Shown here piece by piece: positions 34,483-44,501 of a stretch of DNA of 64,000 bases. The notes below the pieces were generated by a model. It did not search any database. It was not told where the DNA came from and saw nothing but the letters and a program-made list of their open reading frames with translations. The stretch is from Ariolimax columbianus (taxonomy: Eukaryota; Mollusca; Gastropoda; Stylommatophora; Arionidae), in contig JAVGWX010000013.1 in NCBI GenBank assembly GCA_036924085.1, forward strand, positions 43,157,675 to 43,221,674, in the 5' to 3' direction. The position numbers and the translations under genes were made by a program. Position 1 is the first letter of the stretch; every line of letters begins with the position of its first letter.

Positions 34483-35102
34483 TCCGTCTGTTCATGGCGA
34501 CTTTCTCATTTTCAGTTTGGATATTGCAAACTCCAGTTCTTTGTATGTGATTGGTGTCTCCATAACTTCGGGTATGGCACCATCTCGCTCTGTATTTTGT
34601 CGTTCCTCACGAACACTTTGTTGTTTCTCTCTGTCTACTTCAATGTTGCTATCTTTTGCAAAAGAGTCCGCAAAGTAATTGGCGGCTTGTTTGCCTGTGA
34701 GGATGTTTCCATCTTTGTTTAATGTAATCTTTGTGTTTCTCTGTGCACCCTCATCATTAAGTTGTTTTACGAACTTCCACAGTTTCCTAGTATCCTTTTC
34801 AAAGTTCAGAGACTGTTTTCTCTCTCCAACTTCTTCTTCTAGCCTGCAACTTTTCCCTTTGAAATTTGGCCTTAGCATGTTGATATTTTTTGTGGTGTTC
34901 TTGACATGGACTAATCTCTGCTTGCTTTCTAGATGTTTCTACCTCGTTTTGCAGTTGTTCTAATTCCCTATTCCAGTATGGCCTATATTGTTTGCGGGCC
35001 CCTCTAGGTATTGTTTCATGGGCAGCCTGTAGTATGCATCTCCTGAAATTATCGACTACCTTATTTATGTCTTCATCTGTTGTTAGATTTCTAGTCAGCA
35101 TA

Positions 35103-35576
35103 CTAGACCGATGCTGGTACCTCTGCCTTCCTGTAGTTCCACCGAGGCAGGGTACTACTTTCCTTGACATATTCATTTTCAATAGTTAGAAATATTGGTC
35201 TGTGGTCACTACCTCCAAGTTGTTTCCCTACAATGCGTGTAATGTTCCATTCCATGCATGGTGAGTGGAATGCCAAATTTGGTGTAGAAGTGGTGTGCCA
35301 TGATCTCGAGTAGAAGGTCGGTGGGTCTGTTGGCTGGTTAATCAGGATAAGTCCATTGTCATCCTGCCAGTTTTCTAGCTCCTCACCCCTCCTATCCATT
35401 TGATCATAGCCCCAGCTCTGTGAGTGGCTATTGAAGTCTCCACACATAATCAGTCTTTCCTTTGTTGCAATCGTATTCAGTGCCAGTGGACGATCACTCG
35501 GACAGTAATAATTTAGAAGGTGGAATTCTGTACTTTCTGTCTTGAGATGCATCATCTGGTATTCTGCCCCCTCCAT
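35103..35576 (-). pseudogene. AP-type endonuclease domain, C-terminal part, of the full-length LINE
   Basis: Contains LIMCGDFNSHSQSWGYD (endonuclease D/N pair) and LGGSDHRPIFLTI (catalytic His-containing SDHRP motif). The N-terminal half (CCLQETH...) lies at 35750-35580 in another frame. This enzyme nicks target DNA, consistent with the 11-13 bp duplications seen around the family. Confidence 0.85.
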
Positions 35577-36804
35577 ATATACTTCCTACTGATAAGCATT
35601 GATGTCAGTATTCCACCCTTCTGCCTGTCTTGTCGGTCAGACCTATAGCACTGGTATCCTCTAATTTTGAAGGCTATATCTTTATTGAGATGCGTTTCTT
35701 GCAAGCAACATACATTTACTTGCTCTTCATATAGAATATTCTCAAGCTCTAATTTTTTACTTTAACCATCTCTTTTTGCTGTTGACGCCTTCAGCATTAC
35801 AATGCATTATTTTAAGTGTTCTTTCCTTTGTTTTGGGTTTTGTTTGACCAGTAGCTCTATTCTCGTGCCTCCTGACTCTACTAGGCATCCGAGAAGGATC
35901 TCCAGTAATAAAGTTTGGGCCCTTTCGAGACGGCGGACCCGGCACTGTACCTGCCTGGTTGTCCACCACAGGCCGAGCACCATAACGTTTTGCAGATATA
36001 GGCATACTCTCATGTTGCGTATTTGCGTGGCATCCTGATTTCTGTGGTGCGCCTTTTGGCTGGTTGCCTCCGTCTTCAGCACATTAACGTTGCTTGGGCA
36101 GACTGTGGTCTTGCTTGAAAGGATGTGTGATGATGATGATATGAGCTTATGGACCCATTTTTCAAGTATCCCTGAAGAGAGGCAGTCCAGTGTGTCTGTG
36201 TCCCAGGATCGTCACGTCCTGCCAGAAACGTAGCATATACATGTGAGTGGGGTATCTCCTTACTCCCCTTTAATATTCTTGGCTCCTCTGCAGTGATAGT
36301 ACGCCTGGCATTCCTCGCCACCTGGGAGGTTGTCACAAAGGGGCATAGGTGCAATGTCCTCTGACCTGCATCTCTTCTACGTCCATTGGGATGACTGATA
36401 GAAGACAAAAGTAAAGAACGAGGCAAGAATGCATTTAACCCATGAAGTGGTGGTGGATTGGTTTAGCCCAGAGCGTGTACCACTCGCCGGTGGGTTCTGG
36501 ATCTCCACCTAAAGGGCTCCACCTGCTCCTCGGCCTCTTAGTCTGGCCCCTCTCCAAGGACCTGTTTGGCTTGGGTGACCCTAACAGGAGTAAAACTCCC
36601 GCCGGCATAGCTCCCTGGATCACTGGGACACGCAAGCTCTCCAACCCCGTCAAGGTAGGCCTACATTTGGAGAGACAAGATATGCAATAACTGCGCTCTT
36701 AACACCTCACATCAATATAAGATATGCAATAACTGCGCTCTTAACACCTCACATCAAAACAAGATATGCAATCCCCCATGACGGAGTTTTCGACGACATG
36801 TAGC

Positions 36805-37679
36805 TTCTTCTTCTGTGTTCGTTCTCAAACTCCCGCTACCAAGCCCTGAACGTTCTCAAACTCCCGCTACCAAGCCCTGAACGTTCTCAAACTCCCGCTA
36901 CCAAACCCTGAGCGTTCTCAACCTCCCGCTACCAAACCCTGAACGTTCTCAACCTCCCGCTAACAAACCCTGAACGTTCTCAACCTCCCGCTACCAAACC
37001 CTGAACGTCTCAAACTCCCGCTACCAAGCCCTGAACGTTCTCAAACTCCCGCTACCAAGCCCTGAACGTTCTCAAACTCCCGCTACCAAACCCTGAACGT
37101 TCTCAACCTCCCGCTACCAAACTCTGAACGTTCTCAATCTCCGGCTACCAAGCCCTGAACGTTCTCAAACTCCCGCTACCAAGCCCTGAACGTTCTCAAA
37201 CTCCTGCTACCAAGCCCTGAACGTTCTCAATCGCCGGCTACCAAGCCCTGAACGTTCTCAATCTTCGGCTACCAAGCCCTGAACGTCATCAAACTCCCGC
37301 TACCAAGCCCTGAACGTTCTCAAACTTCCGCTACCAAGCCCTGAACGTTGTCAATCTCCCGCTACCAAACCCTGAACGTTATTAATCTCCCGCTACCAAG
37401 CCATGAACGTTCTAAATCCTCCCGCTACCAAGCCCTGAACGTTCTCAATCTCCCGCTACCAAGCCCTGAACTCTGTCAATCTCCCGGTACCAAGCCCTGA
37501 ACGTTCTCAACCTCCCGCTACCAAGCCCTGAACGTTCTCAATCTCCGGCTACCAAGCCCTGAACGTTCTCAATCGCCCGCTACCAAGCCCTTAACAGGTC
37601 GTTAAGTAGCAGGATGTAGTCCGGAGAAAGGAATGAATGCGTGGTGTCGCTAGTTTACATCTTGACTGAGCAACTTTGG
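36805..37679 (-). mobile_element. SINE-A with its 3' end expanded into a minisatellite
   Basis: Starts at the left with CTTCTTCTTCTGTGTTCG (tail), passes through the 25-copy array, then TAAGTAGCAGGATGTAGTCC and GTGTCGCTAGTTTACATCTT, and stops within the family body. It interrupts the second LINE-Z copy. The flanks TTTCGACGACA and TTTCACGACGAACA may be a decayed TSD. Confidence 0.8.
36829..37593. repeat. 31-bp minisatellite, 25 copies, derived from the SINE-A terminus
   Basis: The unit is CGTTCTCAAACTCCCGCTAC plus CAAGCCCTGAA. Each unit is the same terminal segment that occurs once in every other SINE-A copy. Variants (AACCTC, AATCTC, CCGGCT, AAACCC) are spread in a way that suggests stepwise duplication. 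Confidence 0.95.
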
Positions 37680-37937
37680 TTTCACGACGAACACTAGAAA
37701 AAACTGAAACACTCTTCAGCATGCTCCTGTGAATCCATACATTTAACTAAACATTACCGACAGAACCAACGTCTCTAGGAAGTCGATACCTTCATCTACC
37801 TCGACAGTACCTTCACTAGAAAGGCGAATATCGACTTTGAGGTTATCACCAGGATTGTAAAGGCGAGCTCTGCGTTTATGAGACTGCAAGCAAACGTCTG
37901 GAGTCGACATGGTATCAGTCATCAGTGTCCCTACCAA

Positions 37938-38602
37938 TATTAGAAAGATAGAAAAGGAAAGAGACCTAGGGGTTATAATAGATCATACAGGTAAGGTGAG
38001 TGAGCAAGTCCTGGTAGCATGGATAAAGGCAAATGCAATGTTAGGTATGATAAAAGAAATATTAAACATAGGAGCAGGGAAGTGATAGTCAAACTGTATA
38101 AAGCATTAGTTAGATCAAGATTGGAGTACTGAGTACAGGTGTAGAGTCCTTATCATAAAGGAGATATAAACATGCTGGAAAGAATCTAAAAAAGAGCGAT
38201 AGTGGGATTCCAGAATTACAGTTTTGGCTAAATACTCAGAAAAACTGGCCTATAGTGTCTAGAAAAGAGAAGAATTCGAGGTGACTTAATACAGGTTTAT
38301 AAGATGATCAGAGGAACGGATAAATTAGACTATAACAAGATTTCCAAATTAAAATCACATACAAGAACAAGAGGTCATAGCTACAAATTAACTAAAGAGA
38401 GGTCCATATTTTAAGAAATATTTTGTTAGTCAGAGAGTGGTGAATGCTTGGAATACATTGCCACTGGAGGTAGGGACAATTAATGCATTTAAGAATAAAT
38501 TAGATGCGCCCTTTTAGAGCAAGGTAATGTAAATGTAACTTGTTGTATACAGACTCTGCAGAGTCTTCTAAACCAGTGTAACGACGTTAAGTTCAGTTAC
38601 CA
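37938..38602 (+). mobile_element. L2/CR1-like LINE 3' part
   Basis: Frame-broken translation reads KDLGVIIDHTGKVSEQVLVA (near 37965-38025), then YKALVRSRLEY, RRIRGDLIQVYKMIRGTDKL, and ends with the 3' UTR motif GACTCTGCAGAGTCTTCTAA and CGACGTTAAG. The peptide pattern is typical of L2/CR1 RT C-termini. Confidence 0.8.
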
Positions 38603-38814
38603 TTTTGGCAACTTCCTCCATGATATGTTAGCATTATGTCGCTTTAGTAAACTTATGCTGACTATTCCTGATTAGATTATATTTGCCAAAGTGCATTACA
38701 ATGAGTTGTTTTTATTATTAGCTCTAAAATTGTGCAGACTATGAACGTCAAACTCACCAGTCCACAATTTGCTAGATTTTAATAATGTGATTTTTATTCC
38801 TCTTTGAAGGGGTC

Positions 38815-38886
38815 ACTTAACTTAACTTAACTTAACTTAACGTTTTTATACTGGTTTAGAAGACCCTGCAGAGTCTGTATACAACT
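38815..38886 (-). mobile_element. Solo 3' end of the L2/CR1-like LINE with (TTAAC)n
   Basis: Reverse complement of the end at 38540-38600, starting with five to six CTTAA units on the + strand. Together they form an inverted pair of 3' ends about 215 bp apart. Confidence 0.75.
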
Positions 38887-40430
38887 TCTGCATATGTCCA
38901 ATGCTGTGGAACAATCCTCTACTTTTGCAAGCGCTTGAACATATAATATAGCTAATGGTTTTGCTAACAGGTAATTTCAAACATTAGTTTTTGATGAATA
39001 CCATCTTGATCGGGACATTTATCCACTTTCAATCCCTCCAATGGTTTACAAACCATTCCCTCCCTAATGCAGACCATTCTTATCCTCTTAATCCCGTATC
39101 CATGTCATGAACAAAATATTTATGGCCATTGAGATCTTGGAGCAGTCTACTTTTGTATATACTGTACCAAAGTACTCTTTGAGTAGATTAGCAGCCTCCT
39201 TATTCTTACTTATTATTTTTTCCTGTGCTGTCTTTGAGATTAGAGAAAAACTTATTTTTTCGTTCTCTGTTTATTTCTAAAATAAAAACGAAGCTCTTGG
39301 TAATTCTATCAGTCTCTATCTTTTAAGCGTTTTTTTTCCTGTCGATTTTTGCTGCTCTAGTTAATGGTTTCAAACCACAGACCTCCAGGTGACGGATGCG
39401 CCTTGCATGCGGCAAAGAAAGACACTAGTTAGCTTATTATGGTTGTCTAGTTGGTCGAATCCATTAAGCCTAACTCAGCTTCTGTCTTTTTACTTTATTT
39501 ATTTGTCTCGAGTTTTCATTTGTTTCGTTACTTGTCATGGTTTTATTTAAATCTTTCGACAGGAAAGGGCGGCAACTTAAAACAACATGCGAAAATAAAA
39601 CATGTCCGAACACATATTGATCAGACATTTTCGAATTCGGCATATAAAATGTTAAGTTTCATACTAATACCAAATATTTTTTTCATGTTATAGTCATAAT
39701 GCTTTTAATTTACACAAGGGACGGATGTAATAACAAGATTTAATTAGTGGAAGGTGAACTAAATGCCATCAACCATCCAGAAAAAAGTGGTTGCCAAGAT
39801 AAACAAAAATAAGTCCATTCTTTTCATTTCCATACACGTTTTTTGAGAAAACATCTTTAATGGGATTTATTTTGCACACTTAGGTATGAACACAGACTTG
39901 TTACTATTGTTGCCTCCTGTTTATGTGGTGACGAATGTATTTATTATGTAAAGAGAAAAGCGTGTCAGAGCATGCAACATTAATTTACTTGCTGGTCACA
40001 AGTTTTACTATATTATAACTTGTGGTTGTCATTGACAGAGCATTGTGGGAGGTTTATGAATTTTCACGCAGGCTATACTGCAGTGAATTCCAATAGACAA
40101 CAGGTTCGCAATGGATGCCTTATAAATATGGCAGCTCTTCAAGGTTTCTTAACCTTGTAAGCATTGATTTAACACTAAACAGCTCTGGATTTAAGTTTAT
40201 GAATGTCTTCAAAAGTTGTGTCCCATTTTTCGGCACTTAATATGTATATCGTGCACATATTTAAATATAAATTTGTGCCACAAAAGAGCAATGGATTTAA
40301 GTAACAATTATGTGCGTGTTTACATGCAGAAGAAATTCGAAATTCACATATATCAAAAAAGGTCTGGCTAGTCTAATGTATTTATGAACTATCTGTATCA
40401 TCATCATGTGAGGCAATGAACAATTATCTG
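38887..40430. other. Intergenic stretch
   Basis: Near 38900-39310 broken frames on the minus strand faintly recall an RT (for example around 39150). Near 39370-39430 there is a decayed tRNA-like segment. Otherwise nothing is recognised. Confidence 0.35.
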
Positions 40431-40499
40431 TTATCACTGTCAGATAAATACCAATACTTGCTCTAAAAGTAAGATGGGTGTAACTATCTTGATCTCAAT

Positions 40500-41360
40500 T
40501 TGAGAGAATTAGGCCTATGCATCACTCCCGTGCTAACTGTGAAATATACATATACACTAATCCTAGTGTTCAATCAGGCACATTTTGTGCCCTATGCCAG
40601 GTAGCCAAATATCGCATAAACTCATCTCTGTCCTTTGCCATTAAGTACCATTATGGATCAAGGTCCTGTCAAAGGCCATCTCTCCAACTCATTGGTGGAA
40701 GTCTGGGGCTATGATTATAGGTGTAGGGCCACAATGATGTCACTTTACGTGTCCATCTATTGTCAGATATGCGTATCACATGGCCTGCCCAACTGTACTT
40801 TTTTTATCAGCACTGTATCTACGTCATTGAGGCAGGTTTGACTCCTAATTTGGTGTTGTGGATGTGGTCTCATATTGAAAATGACAGTGTTCTACGCTCC
40901 ATCGCTCACTGAGTAGATTTGAGCCATGCTATGTCACTTTTTCAAATAGATTCCATACCTCACAGCCAAATACTATATCTGGAATTACCAAGCTGTTGAA
41001 GGTGTGAGCTTTCTCCTTGTTGTTTTCCCATCTTTTGAAGTACTGTATTGATGCAGTTGAAGCTAAACCACCCAACAGCTAACCTTCATCTCTTTATGCA
41101 TGTCATGGGAGTTCATAATTTCTTGGCCCAAATAGATGTATGAATTCACATATTTGACGGAATCAGTTCCAAGCTGCATTTCCTCGCAGGGACAGAAACT
41201 GTTCAGCATGCATTGTGTTTTTAGTCTATTTATTTTTAGACCAACTGTCTTGCTTGTGTTGTTGAGCTCATTTAGGCATTGCTCAGCTTCCTTGATGCTG
41301 GGGCTGATGTAATGACGACTATGTCATCCGCAAACCGGAGATGGTTGAGCATTTCTCCAC
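40500..41360 (-). mobile_element. RTE-like LINE, 3' segment in normal orientation
   Basis: On the minus strand from 41360: EMLNHLRFADDIVVIT (catalytic DD), LKINRLKTQCML, DSVKYVNSYIYLGQEI and further broken RT C-terminal sequence down to about 40500. Its missing upstream part lies next to it in the opposite orientation. Confidence 0.7.
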
Positions 41361-41850
41361 CAGTGGAAAACTTCCAAAACAAAACCAATTCCTAAAAAAG
41401 GAGAAACATAAGACCTTGCAACTATCGTCTGATATGTTTGCTATCATCCCTGTACAATCTTTTCACAAGAGTAATTATGAATAGACTAGAAAAGCAACGA
41501 TGAAAATCAGCCATGAGAGCAGGCGAGATTCAGGAAGGGCTACTCCACCATTGACCAGCTTCACACTCTCTAATGGAGAGGGCAAGAAAAGTGCGTATGT
41601 CATTATGCCTAGTGTTCATGGACTATGAAAAAGCCTTCGATATCATTGAAGTGAATGCAGTCACAAATGCCCTACGAAATCAAGGAATAGAGGAACAATA
41701 TGCACGGCTATAGCAGATATAAACGATGGCTGCTCTACAAATATCACCCTTTTTTACAGGCACAAATAACATACAAATTGAATGTGAAGAATGACATGGT
41801 GGTGCAATCTCTTTCAAACTTTTCATGGCAGCCCTTAAGGAAGTCTTCTG
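41361..41850 (+). mobile_element. RTE-like LINE, 5' segment, inverted
   Basis: On the + strand: TKPIPKKGE, QARFRKGYSTIDQLHTL (near 41520-41570), FMDYEKAF-like (41625) and the GG(A)ISFKLFMAALKEVF end near 41850. This is the RT part that should directly precede FADD, joined head to head with it. Confidence 0.7.
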
Positions 41851-41854
41851 CACA

Positions 41855-42500
41855 CTAAATTGAAATGATAGGTCTATCACCCGGGGTGCATAGGCCATCA
41901 ACCAACCCTAGCCAAGCAGCTCTGTCCTGTGCAACCTTTTCAACTGCCTTCCAGCTTTTCCCTGTTTTCTTTACTTCTGCCTCCAGATCTCGTCTCCATG
42001 TATTCCTTGGTCTGCCTATGCCTCTATTTGCCTGAGAGTTCCATGACAGGGATTGCCTGATGATACTGGCCTGGGGCTTTGTTAATGTATGACCCATACA
42101 TCTCCACTTTCTTCCTAAGATTTCCTGTTCCAATTTAACTTGTCCCGCTCTCTCCCACAGTCTGTCGTTTGTAATTTTGTCAAAACTTTGTATACCAAGA
42201 ATCTTTCTCATGCATCTGTTGACAAAACCCTGCAATCTCCTGTCATTGCTTTTTGTCATCCTCCAGGTTTCCGCTCCATACAGCACGATTGGCTTCACAT
42301 TTGAATTGAAAATCCTTATTTTTGTCTTCCTTGGAGTTCCACATGGGTTTCAACATGCCGAATGCAACTCTTGCTTTTTGTATCCTTGTTTTTATATCTT
42401 CATATGTAAATACCTCTACCTCTTCCAGTGGCGTTCCTCTCAGCCTGATTGGTTCTGTGTTTGCTGCATTGACCCAAATTATTTTTTGTCTTTTCTTCAT
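41855..42500 (-). mobile_element. LINE RT C-terminal fragment
   Basis: The minus-strand frame 42298-41855 reads PIVLYGAETWRMTKSNDRRL ... RKILGIQSFDKITNDRLWER ... GRPRNTWRRDLEAEVKKTGK and ends QDRAAWLGLVDGLC. This is a well-preserved 147-codon C-terminus of a widespread RT family. The adjacent frame 42500-42243 supplies the part before it (RLRGTPLEEVEVFTYED). Confidence 0.85.
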
Positions 42501-42509
42501 GGCTCTTCA

Positions 42510-42945
42510 AATCAACTTGTTTAGAGGTATAATCCAGTCTATGCAGTTTCATTTGGATTTGACTGTGGGACATATCTGCAAAATCCAGATCCTCCAGCTG
42601 TTAATTCAAGGTCTACTGGATTCCATATATATATATATATGTATACAGAGAATAATTTATAATAACAGAGTAGAGGTGTATTGACATAAAGACTGTAATG
42701 AAAAACATGTAAACCAAGTACAAATTAGCTTATGTATTCTCACCATGTAGTTTTGAGGACACAATAATTTTATTGTGCACAGAAATGTTAATAATTTTGG
42801 AGACAGATGGCAACTTCAATATTAAAAGAAATTTCCCCTGAAACTGTCTATACCATAACACATAAAAACTTTGGCAGGCTTTTTGCAAGGAGACCAGTTC
42901 TAGTGGTGGTGTAGTACTCTTACTGAAGTAGAAATGAACGTTGTT
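42510..42945. other. AT-rich spacer
   Basis: No feature recognised apart from a short (TA)n near 42628-42642. Confidence 0.5.
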
Positions 42946-42949
42946 GTTG

Positions 42950-44240
42950 ATACTATTTCTTGTTTCTGCATGTAATATATCTCACAAAAGTATTTGACTC
43001 GGTCAGTTGTGAGGGTCTGTTCAAATCACTCAGGAGTATTGGTTGCCCACCGATTCTTTGGAGCATTATCGAGTCGTTCCACACTGACATGAAAGGCACC
43101 ATCATCTTTGACGGTGTGTCCTCAGAGGAGTTTGCAATCAAGTGTGAAGTAAAACAGCTGTGTACTTGCTCCAACCCTCTTTGGAACATATTTCTCACTT
43201 CTCTTGAAGTATGCATTTCGTGACCAGGTTGGTGGTATATTCATTCATTCTTGCATAGATGGTGACCTATTCAATGCTCAAAGGCTGAAAGCCAAGACCA
43301 AAATAAACAAGGTGCTGATCAGAGAACTGCTCTTTGCGAAAGATGCTGCAATTGCAACTCACTCAGAGGAGGAATCACAAAGCTAACTATCTGCATTTTC
43401 GGATGCCTGCTGTGAGTTTTGGTTAACAATCAGCAAAAAGAAAACACAAGTCATGGTCCAGGGTGTAAACAAGCCACCAGTAATCTCCATTGATGATGAG
43501 AATTTTGAGGTAGTAGATCATTTTGCATACTTAGGATCCTCAGTCAATAATACACTATCCCTGGACCAAGAGATCAATATCAGGATAGGCAAGGTAGCAA
43601 CCACAAAGGGTAGATTAACAAAGAGGGTCTGGGAGAACACTGTTAAAACAAAAATATTTGTTTACTAGGCCTGTGTCTTCAGCACCCTTCTTTATGGCAG
43701 TGAGACATGGTCTACCTACATGCATCAGGAGAGGTGGCTAAACAGTTATTACATGAGTCTTGGGGGTTGGGTTGCAAGACAAGATCACCAACGCGGAGGT
43801 GTTGGAGAGAACAGGCACTGTCACAATCTTATCCATGCTTAGTCTTCGAAGGCTCTGATTGCTGGGACACTTGGAGGATTGCAGAATACCAGAATATCTT
43901 CTCTAAGGGGAATTACAACTGGTGAAAAGGTATCTACTTCGGTACAAGGATGTACGCAATCAGGATATGAATGTTGCAGGCATAGATTTGGAATCATGGG
44001 AACAGGATGCCATGAATCATGTTACATGGAGTGCAGGATTAAGCATGGAATACAGACAAAGGAGATACTGATTGCTGATAGGCTAAAGACTCAGTGTGTG
44101 AGAAGCAACGTCTTGCGATGTCGCAAATGGTCTAGAGTTTCCTTGGACACACTGTGGAAGACGCTTCTCTGCTCGAATTGGTCTTACGAGTCACATTCGT
44201 TATCGTCATGGACTGGAGTTACATATCTTTTTTCAAAGCA
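42950..44240 (+). mobile_element. LINE-Z-like RT, 3' half
   Basis: Frames in series give VFDSVSCEGLFKSLRSIGCP, RELLFAKDAAIATHSEEESQ (F-A-D-D decayed to FAKD), VDHFAYLGSSVNNTLSLDQE, RVWENTVKTKIFVY, STLLYGSETWSTYMHQERW, then broken sequence to 44240. Loss of the catalytic Asp shows it is dead. It lies just upstream of the CEP128 gene. Confidence 0.8.
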
Positions 44241-44332
44241 CAATTACTATCGTCTGACAAGACAGAAAGAGCCAATGATATAACATATTTGTTCATTGTA
44301 AATTGTTAAAACACTTTTATTTTTTATCACAG

Positions 44333-44501
44333 GATCTGACCAGATTATTTGTTATCCATCTGTGTAAATGCCACTTGTGTTGTAGCAATGGCTCAGTACA
44401 TATCAAGTGAAAGTGACGACTATTATTCTATGCCACCAAGACAACAGCACCATTCCCAGACAAATGATGATAGACTTTATCGCCTCACTTCAAATTTACA
44501 G
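44333..44501 (+). CDS. CEP128: CEP128 exon 1: 5' UTR end and first 38 codons
   Basis: Probable acceptor TTTTTTATCACAG| before 44333, so an upstream non-coding exon is likely. Coding starts at 44388 (MAQYISSESDDYYSMPP...) and ends LTSNLQ at donor CAG|GTATGT. Confidence 0.8.

Larger units (their letters stand above)
32159..36674 (-). mobile_element. Full-length EN-RT-RNase H LINE (I/Nimb-type), TSD ACAAGATATGC
   Basis: A 4.5-kb element reading leftward, with an 11-bp duplication at 32148-32158 and 36675-36685. Order: 5' UTR-like region (36674-36000), basic leader (RYGARPVVDNQAGTVPGPPS near 35990), endonuclease (35820-35100; IMHCNAEGVNSKKR, CCLQETHLNKD, then GGSDHRP near 35210), RT (34880-33060; YRPISLTSC, FRKAFDKV, GVPQGGVLSP, MYADDLVIW near 33840), RNase H (33051-32194) and an AAAGAAGAAGAAG tail. 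Only a few stops or shifts are visible: TGA near 34484, TAA at 33052, a frameshift near 33586, and shifts in EN. The copy is young but not intact. The clade is inferred from domain order. Confidence 0.9.
31140..37937 (+). mobile_element. Second LINE-Z copy, split by a full-length LINE and by a SINE-A
   Basis: Three pieces: 31140-32158, 36675-36804 and about 37680-37937. Reading through them gives APGSVFLPAEMYQ, CNNHRGISL, GFRNGRVTVDMIYAACQLK, then LLLADNCALNTSHQN (decayed catalytic motif near 32063-32100). After both insertions comes SRYLHLPRQYLH/FIYLDSTFTRKANIDFEV. Stops in every part. The two insertions postdate it. Confidence 0.75.

Noticed and set aside
36840..37600. Regularly spaced 31-bp repeats that resemble a CRISPR array at first sight
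   Set aside because: There are no variable spacers. The units are head-to-tail and equal the terminus of a SINE, in an animal genome.
39365..39435. tRNA-like segment (GGTTTGAAACC on the minus strand)
   Set aside because: Only a box B-like match is clear, so it is too weak to list as a SINE.
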